Shown in pieces: positions 44,428-52,830 of a stretch of 64,000 bases of DNA. The notes under the pieces are model-generated. The model saw only the letters and a list, made by a program, of their open reading frames with translations. It was not told the origin of the DNA and ran no database searches. This stretch comes from Pseudoclavibacter endophyticus (GTDB lineage Bacteria > Actinomycetota > Actinomycetes > Actinomycetales > Microbacteriaceae), in assembly GCF_008831085.1 (NCBI RefSeq), contig NZ_WBJY01000001.1:1488001-1552000 (forward strand), read 5' to 3'. Made by a program: the position numbers and the translations under genes. Numbering within the stretch: the first letter of the stretch is position 1; each line of letters begins with the position of its first letter.

Positions 44428-45513
44428 GTGGCAGATCACTACGCGACGCTCGGCGTGAGCCGGGACGCCTCGCCCGACGAGATCAAGCGCGCGTACCGCA
44501 GACTCGCGCGCGAACTGCATCCGGACGTGAACCCGGCGCCGGATGCCGCAGAGCGGTTCAAGGACGTCACGCACGCCTACGACACGCTGAGCGACCCGAG
44601 CCGCCGTCAGCAGTACGACAGCGGCGGGCAGCCTGGCGGCGGTTTCGGATTCAGCGACATCTTCGACACGTTCTTCGGGCAGTCGCAAAGCCAGCGAGGC
44701 CCGCGCTCGCGCGCGGAGCGCGGTCAGGACGCGCTCGTGCGGGTCGAGCTCGATCTCGACGAGGTCATCTTTGGTACGCACCGGGACATCGAGGTGACGA
44801 CCGCGGTCGTCTGCCCCGATTGCACCGGCACGTGCTGCGCGCCCGGGACGGCCCCCGTCACGTGCTCCGCCTGCGGCGGCATCGGTTCGGTCCAGCGGCA
44901 GGTGCGCTCGATTCTCGGCATGGTCGTCACGTCGCAGCCGTGCGCGCACTGCGAGGGATACGGCACGGTCATCGAGCATCCGTGCGAGACCTGCCGCGGA
45001 CGGGGACGCGTGCGCTCCGACGTCACGATTCCCGTCGACATCCCCTCGGGCGTCGACTCGGGGCTCCGCATCCACCTGCCGGGCCAGGGTGAGGCGGGGC
45101 CGGGGGGTGGCGCCAACGGCGACCTGTACCTCGAAATCCGCGTACGCCCGCATGAGGTCTTCTCGCGGGACGGAGACGACCTCCACTGCGTGCTCCAGGT
45201 GTCCATGTTCGACGCGATCACGGGCGTGCGGACGAGCATCGCCGCGCTCGATGGCGACGTCGAGCTCGATGTCCCCCCGGGCGCGCAGTCGGGCGAGGTG
45301 CTCACGGTGCGCGGCCGAGGCATCACCCGGCTCCGGTCGACGCAGCGGGGCGATCTCGACGTGACGGTGCAGGTCGTCACCCCCACGAAGCTCGACGGTC
45401 ACGCGCGGAAGCTGCTCGATCAACTCCGTGATCGCGTGGATGCTGAGGCCCCGCGCTTGGCGCGCGAGCACTCCGGACTGTTCTCTCGCATCCGCGACCA
45501 CTTCCGCCGCTAG
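44428..45513 (+). CDS. dnaJ: chaperone DnaJ (DnaJ2 type)
   Basis: Co-chaperone of DnaK. The 361-residue protein has an N-terminal J domain with the HPD motif (ELHPDVNP), a short Gly/Phe-rich region, four CxxC zinc elements (CPDC, CSAC, CAHC, CETC) and C-terminal substrate-binding domains. The first zinc element reads CPDCTGTCC, so its usual Gly-x-Gly spacing is altered. GTG 44428 is preferred over GTG 44419, because AAGGAG at 44414-44419 has correct spacing only for 44428. HrcA control of the operon is inferred from the CIRCE site. Confidence 0.94.
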   Translation: MADHYATLGVSRDASPDEIKRAYRRLARELHPDVNPAPDAAERFKDVTHAYDTLSDPSRRQQYDSGGQPGGGFGFSDIFDTFFGQSQSQRGPRSRAERGQDALVRVELDLDEVIFGTHRDIEVTTAVVCPDCTGTCCAPGTAPVTCSACGGIGSVQRQVRSILGMVVTSQPCAHCEGYGTVIEHPCETCRGRGRVRSDVTIPVDIPSGVDSGLRIHLPGQGEAGPGGGANGDLYLEIRVRPHEVFSRDGDDLHCVLQVSMFDAITGVRTSIAALDGDVELDVPPGAQSGEVLTVRGRGITRLRSTQRGDLDVTVQVVTPTKLDGHARKLLDQLRDRVDAEAPRLAREHSGLFSRIRDHFRR

Positions 45514-45521
45514 GGCCCTGC

Positions 45522-46295
45522 ATGGCCTGGCAGTACCTGCACCCAGATCTCGATGAGCGAGTCGCGCTCGGCGACGCGGTTGCGGTCACCGGCTCGGAGG
45601 CCCACCACGCCGCCGTCGTCTCGCGCGTGCGCCGCGGCGAGCGCATCCGCATCGCGAGCGGCGCGGGACTCGCCGTCGAGGGTCTCGTGGCGGCGGTGGA
45701 TCGCGACCGCGTGGAGATCCTGGTCGATGCGGTCGTTCGCGAGCCGGAGCCGCGCGTCGCCCTGTGGCTCGCTCAGGCCCTCGCGAAGGGCGACCGCGAC
45801 GAGCTCGCGATCCAAGCCGCCACGGAGCTCGGTGTCGCCGGCATCGTGCCGTGGCAGGCCGCGCGGAGCGTATCGCGCTGGCAGGGCGACAAGGTTCGCA
45901 AGGGGCTCGGACGCTGGCAGACGGTCGTGCGCGAGGCCGCTAAGCAGAGCATGCGGGCGCGCGTCCCCGTCGTCGCGGAGCCCGTCGACCTGGCCGGACT
46001 CGCTGCACTCGCCGCCGATGACGCGATGCTGATCGTCCTTGATCCAGACGGTGACGAGACCCTGCCCGCGCTCTGCGCTCCCGGCTCGCACCTCGACGGG
46101 GCCGAGCGCATCGTGCTCGTCATCGGTCCGGAGGGCGGCATCGAGCCCCGTGAGCTCGACCGGCTGAGCGAAGCCGGCGCGATCCGCGCGCGCCTCGGCG
46201 ACACCGTGCTCCGCACGTCGACGGCCGGGCCGGCGGCGATCGCGGTCGTGCAGGCGTTGATCGGGGACTGGTCGACGGCGATCGCGCCGGGGTGA
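45522..46295 (+). CDS. rsmE: 16S rRNA (uracil1498-N3)-methyltransferase
   Basis: Methylates U1498 of 16S rRNA using SAM. The 257-residue protein has an N-terminal PUA-like domain (VTGSEAHHAAVVSRVRRGE). A SPOUT domain follows, with ALAKGDRDELAIQAATELGV, VREAAKQSMRARVP, and the knot IGPEGGIEPRELDRL and TSTAGPAAIAVV. It starts 8 bases after dnaJ, in the same operon. Confidence 0.95.
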   Translation: MAWQYLHPDLDERVALGDAVAVTGSEAHHAAVVSRVRRGERIRIASGAGLAVEGLVAAVDRDRVEILVDAVVREPEPRVALWLAQALAKGDRDELAIQAATELGVAGIVPWQAARSVSRWQGDKVRKGLGRWQTVVREAAKQSMRARVPVVAEPVDLAGLAALAADDAMLIVLDPDGDETLPALCAPGSHLDGAERIVLVIGPEGGIEPRELDRLSEAGAIRARLGDTVLRTSTAGPAAIAVVQALIGDWSTAIAPG

Positions 46296-46318
46296 CGCGG
46301 GCTCTCGGCGCGCACGCC

Positions 46319-46324
46319 TAGAAT
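46319..46324 (+). promoter_or_regulatory. -10 element of leaderless HIT gene
   Basis: TAGAAT ends 7 bases before ATG 46332, giving the phoH-ybeY-corC-era part of the cluster a second promoter that does not need the hrcA promoter. Confidence 0.55.
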
Positions 46325-46331
46325 CGAGGGC

Positions 46332-46682
46332 ATGTCGAGCGACGAGCCCAGCATCTTCACCCGCATCATCAATCGCGAGATCCCCGCCGAGTTCCTCTTC
46401 GAATCGGAGCGCGTCATCGGCATCCGCGACATCAACCCGCAGGCGCCCGTGCACCTGCTGGTGATCCCCAAAGACCCGTCGTACCGCAACGTCGTCGAAC
46501 TGGCCGAGGGCGATGCCGCCCTGCTCGCCGAGCTCGTCGCCGTCGCGCAGCAGCTCGCGGACGAGCACACCGACGGGCAGTTCCGACTGGTCTTCAATAC
46601 CGGCCCCGCGGCCGGGCAGACGGTCTTCCACGTGCACGCACACGTGCTCGGCGGGAGCCTCACGGAAGGACGACTTGCCTAA
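46332..46682 (+). CDS. HIT-family nucleotide-binding hydrolase
   Basis: A 116-residue HINT-type protein with the active-site triad HVHAHV (HxHxHxx) near residue 99. It has the FTRIINREIPAEFLFE start and a LLVIPKDPSYRNVVEL block. Family members hydrolyse adenosine phosphoramidates or AMP-lysine. The phoH start codon lies inside its end (8-base overlap), so translation is coupled. Confidence 0.92.
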   Translation: MSSDEPSIFTRIINREIPAEFLFESERVIGIRDINPQAPVHLLVIPKDPSYRNVVELAEGDAALLAELVAVAQQLADEHTDGQFRLVFNTGPAAGQTVFHVHAHVLGGSLTEGRLA

Positions 46683-47754
46683 CCACGAATCGCCGATTGG
46701 CGGCGACGAGCCCGGTCCCGCGGCCGGGGAGTTCATCGAGCAGACCATCACCGTCGAAGGCATCGCCATGGTCCGCCTGCTGGGTCCGGGCGACCGGCTG
46801 CTCAAGACCGTCGAGCGGGAGCATCCGCGCGTGCGGGTGCTGGCGCGAGGCAACGAGCTGACACTCGCGGGGGAGAAGCACGACGTCGAGCGAGCGGCCG
46901 AGCTCCTCCGCGAGCTCGCGACGCTGGCGCGCGACGGCGTCGATCTCGACCCCGCGGAGGTGACGCGTTCGCAGCGCATCCTCGAGCGTGACGACGCGCC
47001 GGCACCATCCGACGTGCTTGGACAGGCGATCGTGCAGGCGCGTGGTCGCATCGTGCGACCGAAGACCCTCGGACAGAAGCGCTACGTCGACGCGATCGAC
47101 GATCACACGATCGTCTTCGGGATCGGCCCGGCCGGGACGGGCAAGACCTACCTCGCCATGGCGAAGGCCGTGCAGGCCTTCCAGCGCAAGGAGGTCTCGC
47201 GCCTCATCCTGACTCGCCCGGCCGTCGAGGCGGGCGAGCGCCTCGGGTACCTGCCGGGATCGCTCAACGACAAGATCGACCCGTACCTGCGGCCCCTGTT
47301 CGATGCGCTGAACGAGATGCTCGATCCGGAGCTGGTGGTGAAGCTCATGGCAACGGGCGGCATCGAGGTCGCCCCGCTCGCATACATGCGCGGACGCACC
47401 CTCAACGACTCGTTCGTCGTGCTCGACGAAGCCCAGAACACCACGCCGGAACAGATGAAGATGTTCCTCACTCGTCTCGGCTTCAACTCGCAGATGGTCG
47501 TGACCGGCGACATCACCCAGGTCGACCTCCCCGGTGGGGCGAGCGGGCTCAAGCTCGTGACCCAGGTGCTGCGAGGCATCGACGACATCCATTTCGCCGA
47601 GCTCACGAGCGACGACGTCGTGCGGCACACGCTCGTGGGTCGCATCGTCGACGCGTACACGTCGTATGACGCCGCCCAGATGGCGAGGCAGCAAGCCCGC
47701 GAGCGGAACCGCGACGGCGCACGTGCCGGTCGCCGGCCAGGAGGCGCGTCGTGA
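46675..47754 (+). CDS. PhoH-like ATPase
   Basis: A 359-residue PhoH-like protein (YbeZ group) with an N-terminal KH-like region and a P-loop domain: Walker A GPAGTGKTYLA (near residue 150) and Walker B FVVLDEAQNTTPEQMKMFLTR. The C-terminal half has a VTGDITQVDLPGGASGL motif. YbeZ works with YbeY in ribosome or RNA quality control, which fits ybeY being next. The start is TTG 46675, with AAGGA just upstream, overlapping the HIT gene. Confidence 0.93.
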   Translation: MPNHESPIGGDEPGPAAGEFIEQTITVEGIAMVRLLGPGDRLLKTVEREHPRVRVLARGNELTLAGEKHDVERAAELLRELATLARDGVDLDPAEVTRSQRILERDDAPAPSDVLGQAIVQARGRIVRPKTLGQKRYVDAIDDHTIVFGIGPAGTGKTYLAMAKAVQAFQRKEVSRLILTRPAVEAGERLGYLPGSLNDKIDPYLRPLFDALNEMLDPELVVKLMATGGIEVAPLAYMRGRTLNDSFVVLDEAQNTTPEQMKMFLTRLGFNSQMVVTGDITQVDLPGGASGLKLVTQVLRGIDDIHFAELTSDDVVRHTLVGRIVDAYTSYDAAQMARQQARERNRDGARAGRRPGGAS

Positions 47755-48218
47755 GCATCGAGATCAACAACGAGACGACGGCGGACGTCGACGAGGCTAG
47801 GGTGCTTCGGCTCGCGACGTTCGCGCTCGATCATCTGCACGTGCATCCGGACGCCGACCTCGCGGTGCAGTTCGTCGACGTCGGCGCCATGGAGGAGCTC
47901 CACGTGCAGTGGATGGACGAGCCGGGTCCGACCGACGTGCTGAGCTTTCCCATGGACGAACTCCGCCCCGGCTCCGTCGATCGGCTGACGCCGCCCGGAC
48001 TGCTCGGCGACATCGTCGTGTGCCCCGAGATCGCGGCGCTGCAGGCAAAGGAGGCCGGGCACTCGGCCATGGACGAGATGCTCATGCTCGTCACGCACGG
48101 CATGCTGCACCTCCTGGGCTTCGACCACGCCGAGCCCGACGAGGAACGCGTTATGTTCGGCCTGCAGCGCGAGATCCTCGTCGGTTTTCACGGCCTCGAA
48201 CGGAAACAACGCTCGTGA
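47751..48218 (+). CDS. ybeY: endoribonuclease/rRNA maturation factor YbeY
   Basis: A zinc-dependent endonuclease that acts in 16S rRNA 3' end maturation. The 155-residue protein has the zinc motif HGMLHLLGFDHAEPDE (H-x3-H-x5-H) near residue 115. A conserved Arg-type substrate groove precedes it: TDVLSFPMDELRPGS. The start is GTG 47751, overlapping phoH by four bases (GTGA). Confidence 0.95.
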   Translation: MSIEINNETTADVDEARVLRLATFALDHLHVHPDADLAVQFVDVGAMEELHVQWMDEPGPTDVLSFPMDELRPGSVDRLTPPGLLGDIVVCPEIAALQAKEAGHSAMDEMLMLVTHGMLHLLGFDHAEPDEERVMFGLQREILVGFHGLERKQRS

Positions 48219-49573
48219 CCATCGTGCTCCTGGTCGCGGCGGTCGTCGCGATGGTCGCCATCAGCGGTCTGCTCGCGGCGAGCGAGACCGCCATCGGGAC
48301 CCTGTCGCGAGCCGACGTCGAAGAATTGGCCGACGAGAGCCCGAGAATCGAGGGGCAGCTGCGGAAGATCGCCGCTGCCCCGGAGGCCCACGTGGGCGCG
48401 CTGACCTTCACGCGCGTCGTCCTCGAATCGATGGCGGCCGTCCTCGTGACGCTCATCTTCGTCGACGTCTTCGAACAACCGTGGCAGGCGTTTCTCGTCG
48501 CGGTCCTGGTGATGATGATCGTCTCGTTCCTGCTGACCGGAGCCAGTCCGAGGTCGGTCGGTCGTACCCGTCCCGCGGCGATCCTCCGCATGAGCGCCCG
48601 CTTGGCCCGGGTTTTGCGCGTCGTCATGGGCCCGTTCGCGCAGCTGCTCGTGAGCGTCGGCGACCGTGTGACGCCCGATCGTTCGAGCAGAGCGGGCTCG
48701 CTGCGAAGCGAGGAGCACCTTTTGAGCATGGTCGACGAGGCGGCCGAGCTCGAGGTGCTGGAGGACGAGGACCGGGAACGGATCCGGTCGGCCTTCGCCT
48801 TCGGCGACCGGATTGTGCGCGAGGTGATGGTGGCGCGAACCGACATGACGACCGCCGACGCGGACCTCACGACCGCTCAGGCGGTCGCGATGTTCCTGGA
48901 AGCGGGGATCTCGCGCGCGCCCGTCATTGGGCGGGACGGCGACGACGTTCGCGGCGTGCTCTACTTCAAGGACCTCGTCGCCGCCTACCTCGACGACACG
49001 AAACCACCGACGACGGTCGAGCACCTCGCTCGTCCCGCGGACTTCGTTCCCGAATCCCTGCCCGCGGACGAACTTCTCGCTCGCATGCAGCGGACGTCGA
49101 CGCACTTCGCGATGGTGGTCGACGAGTACGGCGGCATCGCGGGCCTCGTGACGCTGGAGGACCTCATCGAGGAACTGGTCGGGGAGATCACGGACGAGTA
49201 CGACCACGAGGACGACGTCGAGTCAACGGGGCCGGGGGAGTACCGGGTGCCGTCGCAGCTCACGACCGAGGAGCTCGGCGACCTGTTCGCGCTCGAGATC
49301 CACGACGATGACGTCGACACGGTCGGCGGGCTCATCGGCAAGGCGCTCGGCAAGGTCCCGGAGCGCGGCGATGTTGCGTTCGTTGAAGGCCTGCGCCTCG
49401 AGGCCGAGCGAGTCGGCCGCCGGGGTCGCGTCACGACCGTGGTGGTGCGGCGGGCCAGGGACCATGAGTCACAGCCGGGCGACGATGGCGACGAGGTCGG
49501 GCGCGACGAGATCGAAGCGGTGCTTCGCCGAAACGCGCGCGACGATGGCTCACAACCGGAACGGGGTACGTGA
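48215..49573 (+). CDS. CorC/HlyC-type transporter-associated membrane protein (CNNM/CorC family)
   Basis: A 452-residue protein with an N-terminal CNNM domain of about three helices (starting with [22 protein letters not shown]). Two CBS domains follow at residues about 205-325 ([10 protein letters not shown]..., then [29 protein letters not shown]), then a CorC_HlyC C-terminal domain ([18 protein letters not shown]). Family members support magnesium or cobalt efflux. The GTG start overlaps ybeY (GTGA), and the era ATG overlaps its stop. Confidence 0.92.
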   Translation: MTIVLLVAAVVAMVAISGLLAASETAIGTLSRADVEELADESPRIEGQLRKIAAAPEAHVGALTFTRVVLESMAAVLVTLIFVDVFEQPWQAFLVAVLVMMIVSFLLTGASPRSVGRTRPAAILRMSARLARVLRVVMGPFAQLLVSVGDRVTPDRSSRAGSLRSEEHLLSMVDEAAELEVLEDEDRERIRSAFAFGDRIVREVMVARTDMTTADADLTTAQAVAMFLEAGISRAPVIGRDGDDVRGVLYFKDLVAAYLDDTKPPTTVEHLARPADFVPESLPADELLARMQRTSTHFAMVVDEYGGIAGLVTLEDLIEELVGEITDEYDHEDDVESTGPGEYRVPSQLTTEELGDLFALEIHDDDVDTVGGLIGKALGKVPERGDVAFVEGLRLEAERVGRRGRVTTVVVRRARDHESQPGDDGDEVGRDEIEAVLRRNARDDGSQPERGT

Positions 49574-50538
49574 TGAACGATGGAGCCGACAATTCGCAAA
49601 ACGAGGCGGAGGGTGGCGACGGCGTCGCGAACCCGGGTCACGGAGCCGTCGACGAGTACCGTGCGGGGTTCGTGACGTTCGTCGGGCGCCCGAACGTCGG
49701 CAAATCGACGCTCACCAACGCGCTGGTCGGCGAGAAGATCGTCATCACGTCGCCGAAACCGCAGACGACCAGACGGGCGGTTCGCGGGATCGTGCACCGT
49801 CCCGGCGGTCAGCTCATCATCATCGACACGCCGGGCATGCACCGGCCCCGAACCCTCCTCGGCGAGCGGCTGAACGACATCGTGCAGCAGACACTCGCCG
49901 AGGTCGACGTCGTGGCGTTCTGCGTGCCCGCGGACGAGCCGATCGGGCCCGGAGACCGCTTCATCGCGGCGCAGCTCGACGAAGCGCCTCGTGCGAAGCA
50001 GGTCGCGCTCGTGACGAAGGCCGAGGCGGTTCCGAAGGAACGGGTCGGCGATCAGCTCCTCGCCGTATCGGAGCTTCGCGAGTGGGATTTGATCGTGCCC
50101 GTCAGCGCTCTCGGCGACATCCAGCTCGACACGCTGGTGCGCGAGCTCATCGCGCTCATGCCCGTCTCACCGCCGCTCTACCCGACGGACACGCTGACAG
50201 AGGAGACGTTCGAGCAGCGCGCCGCCGAGCTCATTCGCGAGGCCGCCCTGCGCGATGCACGCGAAGAACTGCCGCACTCGATCGCCGTTACGATCGACGA
50301 AGTCGTCCTGCTGGACGATGGTGTGACGCGTGAGGTCTATGCGAGCATCGTCGTCGAGCGAGACAGCCAGAAAGGCATCGTGATCGGCCGGGCTGCCGAG
50401 CGGCTCAAGGGGATTCGGCAACGCGCACAGCGCGAGCTGACCGCGATCGCACACGCACCGGTCTCACTCTCGCTCCACGTCAAGGTGGCGAAGGAGTGGC
50501 AGCGTGATCCCAAGCAGCTCGGTCGCCTCGGCTTCTGA
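49573..50538 (+). CDS. era: GTPase Era
   Basis: A 16S rRNA-binding GTPase for 30S assembly. The 321-residue protein has G1 GRPNVGKST, the G2 region [12 protein letters not shown]3 DTPGMHRP and a C-terminal KH domain ([13 protein letters not shown] and [25 protein letters not shown]). The G4 motif, normally NKxD or TKxD, reads TKAE here, so the base-specificity Asp is Glu. The acidic N-terminal extension of about 30 residues is typical of actinobacteria. ATG 49573 overlaps the CorC stop; GTG 49570 would add one residue. Confidence 0.94.
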   Translation: MNDGADNSQNEAEGGDGVANPGHGAVDEYRAGFVTFVGRPNVGKSTLTNALVGEKIVITSPKPQTTRRAVRGIVHRPGGQLIIIDTPGMHRPRTLLGERLNDIVQQTLAEVDVVAFCVPADEPIGPGDRFIAAQLDEAPRAKQVALVTKAEAVPKERVGDQLLAVSELREWDLIVPVSALGDIQLDTLVRELIALMPVSPPLYPTDTLTEETFEQRAAELIREAALRDAREELPHSIAVTIDEVVLLDDGVTREVYASIVVERDSQKGIVIGRAAERLKGIRQRAQRELTAIAHAPVSLSLHVKVAKEWQRDPKQLGRLGF

Positions 50539-51952
50539 GCGCGCGCCCTCCTCCGCCCCGGGGCCGTCACGGGATGCGCGCGGCAGCGGTGCGGTGCGGC
50601 GCCGCCTGCTTGCGTTGACCGGCACTCGCGACCGTGACCCCTCGACGGTCTCGGAGACGGGGTTCGTCGGGTGGTGGAAGCGCAATACCCGCGAGATGCG
50701 GTGGATGCACTGGACGGTCGACATCGCCTTCGCTCTCCTCATCGAGGTGCTCATCGGGTGGCCGTACGTCATGCTCGCCTCGAGCCGCGTGTACCTCGAG
50801 CCCCTGCTGTTCGTGCCCTGGGTGCTGTATTTCGCGGCGATCGTGCTGCGCCGACCAACTCCCGGATTCGCCCTGTGGCTCTGCGTGATCGCCGTGCTCT
50901 TCAAGGCAGTGACCGGCACCGAGCCGCACGGCCAGGACCTCGCGATCGGCATCGTGCTGTACTCGGCCGCCGCGTACGGCTCACGGCGACTTCGCTGGTT
51001 CGCCATCGCGTTGTGCGGGCTGTTCCCGGCGCTCCTCGTCGTGTTCATATCGGTGCGGCCGATGCGCAGCTTCTTCCTCTCGATCTACGAGACCGTCATC
51101 CAGGGCGGGCCGATCCTCGTGATCGTCGTCGGGGCGGTGCTGTGGACGGTCTTCACCTTCCTGCTGCTCATGTGCTGGCTCGCAGGAACCGCGCGTCGCG
51201 CCCAGGCGAACGCGGCGGAGGCGGCGCATCGCCGCGAGGTTGCAGAGCTCGAGAGTCTGCGCAGCCGCGAGCAGCTGTTCGTCGAACAGGAGCGCAACCG
51301 TATTGCGCGCGACATGCACGACGTGGTCGCGCACTCGTTGGCGGTCGTCGTCGCGCAGGCCGACGGCGGCCGGTACGCCATGCGCGCGAACCCGCAGGCG
51401 GGCGAGCAATCGCTTGCGACGATCGCCGAGACCGCACGAGAGGCCCTGTACGAGGTCCGTGGCCTGCTGGGTCAGCTGCGCCACAGTCAGCCGGAGGGGC
51501 CGCAGCGCGGTTTCGCCGATCTGCCGGCTGTCCTCGAGCGCATGCGCGCCGCGGGGCTTCGACTCGAGATCGAGGCGAAGGGCGAGCCGCGTCCGCTCGG
51601 CAAGGCGGCCGACACCGCGATGTTCCGGCTCGTGCAAGAGGCATGCACGAACTCGCTCCGGCACGGGGATCCGCGCGCTCCAACGGTCATCAGCGTCGCG
51701 TGGAGCGATGAGCTGCACGTGCGCGTGACCAACGTCGTCAATCCCGTGCCGCCGCCGCCGCGACCCGACTCCGGGCACGGATTGATCGGGATGCGCGAGC
51801 GCATCGTCACGGCGGGCGGCAGGCTCGAGACGGGTCGGCACGGGGACCACTTCGTCGTGAGCGCGGTCGTGCCGACGGCGGCGCTCGCGACGCACGGCGG
51901 GCCGGTCGATGTGCCACCGCGCGACGACGCCGGGGGCAGACCGGCAGTGTAG
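50504..51952 (+). CDS. NarL/DesK-type sensor histidine kinase
   Basis: A 482-residue membrane sensor kinase. About five helices lie between residues 70 and 228 (the first near 70-90), followed by a HisKA_3 dimerisation domain with the phospho-acceptor His in ERNRIARDMHDVVAHS (H272). The HATPase_c domain has QEACTNSLRHG (N box) and GHGLIGMRERI (G box), and a Pro-rich tail follows. The GTG start at 50504 lies 35 bases inside era and is uncertain; GTG 50594 is an alternative that would trim 30 residues. A matching response regulator follows. The signal is unknown. Confidence 0.9.
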   Translation: MIPSSSVASASERAPSSAPGPSRDARGSGAVRRRLLALTGTRDRDPSTVSETGFVGWWKRNTREMRWMHWTVDIAFALLIEVLIGWPYVMLASSRVYLEPLLFVPWVLYFAAIVLRRPTPGFALWLCVIAVLFKAVTGTEPHGQDLAIGIVLYSAAAYGSRRLRWFAIALCGLFPALLVVFISVRPMRSFFLSIYETVIQGGPILVIVVGAVLWTVFTFLLLMCWLAGTARRAQANAAEAAHRREVAELESLRSREQLFVEQERNRIARDMHDVVAHSLAVVVAQADGGRYAMRANPQAGEQSLATIAETAREALYEVRGLLGQLRHSQPEGPQRGFADLPAVLERMRAAGLRLEIEAKGEPRPLGKAADTAMFRLVQEACTNSLRHGDPRAPTVISVAWSDELHVRVTNVVNPVPPPPRPDSGHGLIGMRERIVTAGGRLETGRHGDHFVVSAVVPTAALATHGGPVDVPPRDDAGGRPAV

Positions 51953-52004
51953 AAGCGTCGGCCCGCCCCGGCCCCGAGCGCGCGTCATGAAGCGCGCGTG
52001 CGGC

Positions 52005-52010
52005 TACGCT
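52005..52010 (+). promoter_or_regulatory. -10 element of the response regulator gene
   Basis: TACGCT lies 52 bases before the response regulator ATG, so the regulator may be transcribed apart from its kinase. Confidence 0.4.
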
Positions 52011-52062
52011 TGTGCCTATTGGGCCCGCCGACGACGGCCGAGGCCATGCAAGGGAGTCACGA

Positions 52063-52734
52063 ATGTCGAACGCGCAGCCAGGGGGCGCGCCCATCAGGGT
52101 CGCGCTCGTCGATGACCAACCGTTGTTCCGCGGCGGCATTCGTATGCTCGTCGACAGCCAGCCCGACATGACGTTCGTGGGCGAGGCGAGTGACGGGCGG
52201 CAGGCCATCGCCCTCGCGGTGCAGCTGAAGCCGGACGTCATCCTCATGGACGTCCGGATGCCGGTGCTGGACGGCCTCGAGGCGACGCGCGAGATCGTCG
52301 CGCGCGGCGTCGAATCGAGGATCCTCGTGCTTACGACGTTCGACCTCGACGAGGCAGTCGCGAAGGCCGTCGCAGCGGGCGCAAGCGGGTTCGTGCTGAA
52401 AGACGCGGACCCGGAGTTCCTGCTCGCCGCGATCCGCACGGTGCGCTCGGGCGCCGAGGTGTTCGCCGCACAGGCGACGGCAGACCTTATTCGCCGATTC
52501 TCGCAGTCACCGAACCGACTCGGCGGCGAGCCCGAGGAGTTCGGCACCCTCACCGAGCGTGAGCGGGAAATGTTCTTCCACGCCGCGAAGGGCCTCTCGA
52601 ACGGCGAGATCGCAAAGCAGGAGTACCTCAGCGAGGCGACGGTCAAGACGCACATCTCGCGAGTGCTCACGAAGCTCGACCTCCGGGATCGCGTGCAGCT
52701 CGTCGTGTACGCATACGAGCACGGCCTGCTCTGA
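52063..52734 (+). CDS. NarL/FixJ-family response regulator
   Basis: A 223-residue regulator with an N-terminal receiver domain (VALVDDQPLFR; phospho-acceptor D63 in VILMDVRMPVLDG; Lys in VLKDADPEFLL) and a C-terminal LuxR-type helix-turn-helix (LTEREREMFFHAAKGLSNGE, then the block beginning LSEATVKTHISRVL). ATG 52063 has AGGGAG upstream. It pairs with the kinase immediately before it. The target genes are unknown; the downstream ABC-like gene is a candidate by position. Confidence 0.93.
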   Translation: MSNAQPGGAPIRVALVDDQPLFRGGIRMLVDSQPDMTFVGEASDGRQAIALAVQLKPDVILMDVRMPVLDGLEATREIVARGVESRILVLTTFDLDEAVAKAVAAGASGFVLKDADPEFLLAAIRTVRSGAEVFAAQATADLIRRFSQSPNRLGGEPEEFGTLTEREREMFFHAAKGLSNGEIAKQEYLSEATVKTHISRVLTKLDLRDRVQLVVYAYEHGLL

Positions 52735-52740
52735 GGCCGC

Positions 52741-52754
52741 GGGGAGGCCTCCCC
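52741..52754. promoter_or_regulatory. perfect 14-base palindrome after the response regulator
   Basis: GGGGAGGCCTCCCC reads the same on both strands and lies 65 bases before the -10 of the next gene. It could be an operator, for example for the adjacent LuxR-type regulator, or part of a terminator. Nothing in the sequence decides between them. Confidence 0.35.
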
Positions 52755-52818
52755 ACTCATCCGCGGGGATGACCTCGCGCCCGAAGTGTGGCTGATGCTC
52801 GGCCCGGGCGGTGCCCCG

Positions 52819-52824
52819 TAATCT
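52819..52824 (+). promoter_or_regulatory. -10 element of the leaderless ABC-ATPase-like gene
   Basis: TAATCT ends 6 bases before ATG 52831; no ribosome-binding site. An intact promoter argues that the gene is expressed. Confidence 0.55.
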
Positions 52825-52830
52825 CGGGGC

